A stretch of 43,238 nt of DNA from Bacteroidales bacterium UBA1184 (GTDB lineage Bacteria > Bacteroidota > Bacteroidia > Bacteroidales > ML635J-15). The position numbers and the translations under genes were made by a program. Position 1 is the stretch's first letter. Every line of letters begins with the position of its first letter. Location of the stretch: contig DBYO01000021.1 of the NCBI GenBank assembly GCA_002310235.1, positions 1 to 43,238 on the forward strand. Reading direction: 5' to 3'. Shown here piece by piece: positions 41,556 to 43,238 of the stretch. A model generated the notes under the pieces. That model was not told where the DNA came from and searched no databases. It saw nothing but the letters and a program-made list of their open reading frames with translations.

Positions 41556-43238
41556 TTATTCATCGCGAACGCAACGCACTGACCTTGCGGAGTCCTTACT
41601 GGAGTTGCCACTGCTCACATCACCGTAACCGTAGCTGAGGCCTCTGGTGATCGCATCGCTGCCGCTCTCGGTAGCACCCCAGAAATAAGTGATGTTGCCA
41701 AAACCGCTGTAACTGCCGGTGTAGTAGCCGGCTGGGAACGCAGAAAAACCTGTGGAATTGTTATTGGAGGGAGTGTTGCCAGGAGCACACGTTCCTGTAG
41801 TGCTTCTCCAACCAGTGGTAGAAGCAAGCGATTTGGCAATGTCGGTACTTGTGCTTCCGCACTGGTATTGGCTTTGCGAGCTTAAATAGTTGATCAATTG
41901 AGTCCACTCAGCAGCACTCGGCAGATGCCAGCCTGTAGGGCAAACGCCCTGCACATTGCTCGGATTCGTGCTACTGCTGCTTGCTCCGTGCATTGCCGCC
42001 TTCCAGTTATATAGGTAGCCGTATTTGGACACGTTACTACTACTGTTGTTTGGATTATATCTGTAAGCTGTAGTAGTGCTTGTTGAACTGCCTAACGGTA
42101 TGTTTGTGCCATCGGTAAATTTGGTAGCTCTAAGGTTCTCAGCCATCCATGTCTGTTCGCCAATTCTTATAGTCGAATATACATTACCATCACGCGTGTC
42201 GGTAAAACTGCTATAACCCCATTGTGCATAAAGTGTAATATCTGACCACAACACTATATTTTGTAGAGGATAATAAGTAGCCCCTGTTCCATCTGCTGCA
42301 GTGTTCCAACCGTTAAAAAGATCGTTATTGCTAAACATACTAAAAGGAACTTTATACACCAGACCAGGTGACAGAACTATTGGTACCATTGTTCCTGTTC
42401 CACCATTTGCCTCAAATGTAATAGTACAAGTAGCAGGAAGATTTCCACTTGGCGTGCTGCCACTTCCACTACCGCTCAGCGCATTTATCGCAGCCTGCAA
42501 CTGCGCAATAAGTTCATCCACATACTTCTTTGTTACTGCATCTTGGTTTTCAGTTGGGTCGGCTACATTCTTAATTTGCCTGTCGCCAGCGGAATTGCTT
42601 AATGCAACCACATCAGTCAATGTCTGCGTTTCTGCGGTTATATACGAACTCAAATCTGGCGTATTTGTTAAATTATTGTAGTTGCCATCAAATAATTCGG
42701 GCGTGTTTGTTATTTCCGAGTAGTCATACACTGGTTTGTTTTCTGCCTTTGCCCAAGCAGAAATTGTCGGGTCGGTTTCGGTATAGGATGTCAGATAGTT
42801 TGCATCGTTTGTGAATGCAGAAACATTTGTTGGAACCGTCGGAATTGCAGGCTTGTTGGTCAAGTCGTTGTAATTTCCACTGAAAAGTTCAGGTTTGTTC
42901 AAAATCTGTCCGGCTCCGCTTGTCGCGTTCCAATCGGCATTTACCTGTGCTGGAACATCAGCAGATGTAATGTAGTTTGCATCGTTGGTAAATGCGGAAA
43001 CGTTTGTCGGAACAGTTGGTATTGCTGGTTTGTTGGTCAAGTCGTTGTAGTTTCCGCTGAAAAGTTCAGGTTTGTTCAAGATTTGTCCTGCTCCGCTTGT
43101 TGCATTCCAATCAGCATTTACCTGTGCTGGTACATCTGCAGATGTTATGTAGTTTGCATCGTTGGTAAATGCACTAACATTTGTTGGAACAACTGGAATT
43201 TCTGGACGATTTGTCAAGTCGTTGTAGTCCTTGTCCCA
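41556..43238 (-). CDS. large repeat-containing surface protein with FISUMP domain (5' end outside window)
   Basis: The frame is open to the right edge (WDKDYNDLTNRPEIP), so about 560 C-terminal residues are seen. Order: two full and one diverged copy of a 59-residue tail-fibre-like repeat (NDLTNKPAIPTVPTNVSAF and following), a short helical segment (NQDAVTKKYVDELIAQLQAAINAL), a Ser/Gly linker, an InlB/Listeria-Bacteroides-type repeat (ITFEANGGTGT...GWNTAADGTGATY...LYAQW), and a C-terminal Fibrobacter succinogenes major paralogous domain (IRIGEQTWMAENLRATKF...YNWKAAMHG...GWHLPSAAEW...SARSVRCVRDE). It is probably an extracellular adhesin. No sorting domain is visible at the C-terminus. Confidence 0.85.
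   Translation of the reverse strand, partial: WDKDYNDLTNRPEIPVVPTNVSAFTNDANYITSADVPAQVNADWNATSGAGQILNKPELFSGNYNDLTNKPAIPTVPTNVSAFTNDANYITSADVPAQVNADWNATSGAGQILNKPELFSGNYNDLTNKPAIPTVPTNVSAFTNDANYLTSYTETDPTISAWAKAENKPVYDYSEITNTPELFDGNYNNLTNTPDLSSYITAETQTLTDVVALSNSAGDRQIKNVADPTENQDAVTKKYVDELIAQLQAAINALSGSGSGSTPSGNLPATCTITFEANGGTGTMVPIVLSPGLVYKVPFSMFSNNDLFNGWNTAADGTGATYYPLQNIVLWSDITLYAQWGYSSFTDTRDGNVYSTIRIGEQTWMAENLRATKFTDGTNIPLGSSTSTTTAYRYNPNNSSSNVSKYGYLYNWKAAMHGASSSSTNPSNVQGVCPTGWHLPSAAEWTQLINYLSSQSQYQCGSTSTDIAKSLASTTGWRSTTGTCAPGNTPSNNNSTGFSAFPAGYYTGSYSGFGNITYFWGATESGSDAITRGLSYGYGDVSSGNSSKDSARSVRCVRDE
42873..43226 (-). repeat. two tandem 177-bp coding repeats
   Basis: Repeat 1 is 43226-43050 and repeat 2 is 43049-42873, each encoding the same 59 residues except R/K, E/A and V/T changes. 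A third, diverged copy starts at 42872. The DNA copies differ mainly at synonymous positions. Confidence 0.85.

Overview
The window is a stretch of chromosome from a member of the Bacteroidota, most likely order Bacteroidales and probably gut-associated. Several signs agree. Promoters fit the Bacteroidota pattern (TAnnTTTG close to the start codon, sometimes with TTTG about 18-20 bases upstream) rather than the E. coli pattern. There is a PorZ-like type IX secretion component with a C-terminal sorting domain. The order DUF4271 - hemD - rnpA is typical of the phylum. Also present are a Fibrobacter/Bacteroidetes 'major paralogous domain' surface protein and a GH3/GH29 glycoside hydrolase pair.

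Layout. (1) 1-14.7 kb, plus strand: a small lipoprotein, then an envelope-quality and housekeeping run (tandem thioredoxin-fold protein, LysM/receptor-fold protein, RseP site-2 protease, unknown secreted protein, RdgB, PorZ, RecO), then an outer-membrane-like protein, acyl-CoA ligase, methyltransferase and flavodoxin-like protein, with several short overlaps. (2) 14.9-23.0 kb, plus strand: YitT-family transporter, a split chromate transporter, an amidophosphoribosyltransferase homologue with a degenerate glutaminase half, YqaA, LspA, and a TMTC-like membrane/TPR protein overlapping a dolichyl-phosphate-sugar-synthase-like GT2. (3) 23.1-32.3 kb, mostly minus strand: recG, a divergent methyltransferase, then an operon running coiled-coil protein > DUF4271 > hemD > rnpA > S41 protease > trpS, preceded by a secreted 20-residue repeat ('beta-flower'-like) protein. 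(4) 32.4-35.7 kb, plus strand: GH3 and GH29 exo-glycosidases. (5) 36.1-43.2 kb, minus strand: comM, a secreted EEP-family nuclease/phosphatase, then an accessory zone with a REP-associated tyrosine transposase (RAYT), a truncated Bro-N protein, an AT-rich DUF2971 gene with an unknown partner, and the 3' part of a large repeat-containing surface protein running off the window.

The least conventional content lies between genes. At least four families of short word-like repeats recur: hairpin arrays of the GGC-TTC-GCC type, AATGGATAATGG/TTAACTTTT strings, CAGAAGACCTGTC/CTGTTAGACAG strings, and GCGCAA-TTGCGC palindromes. Several begin exactly at a stop codon. A further REP-like palindrome sits in frame inside the RAYT gene. 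The other leads are the TMTC-like/GT2 pair as a candidate protein O-glycosylation module, the PurF homologue without glutaminase residues, and the repeat protein at 31.8-32.3 kb. No rRNA, tRNA or CRISPR array was recognised. All family assignments come from reading motifs by eye, without database searches.
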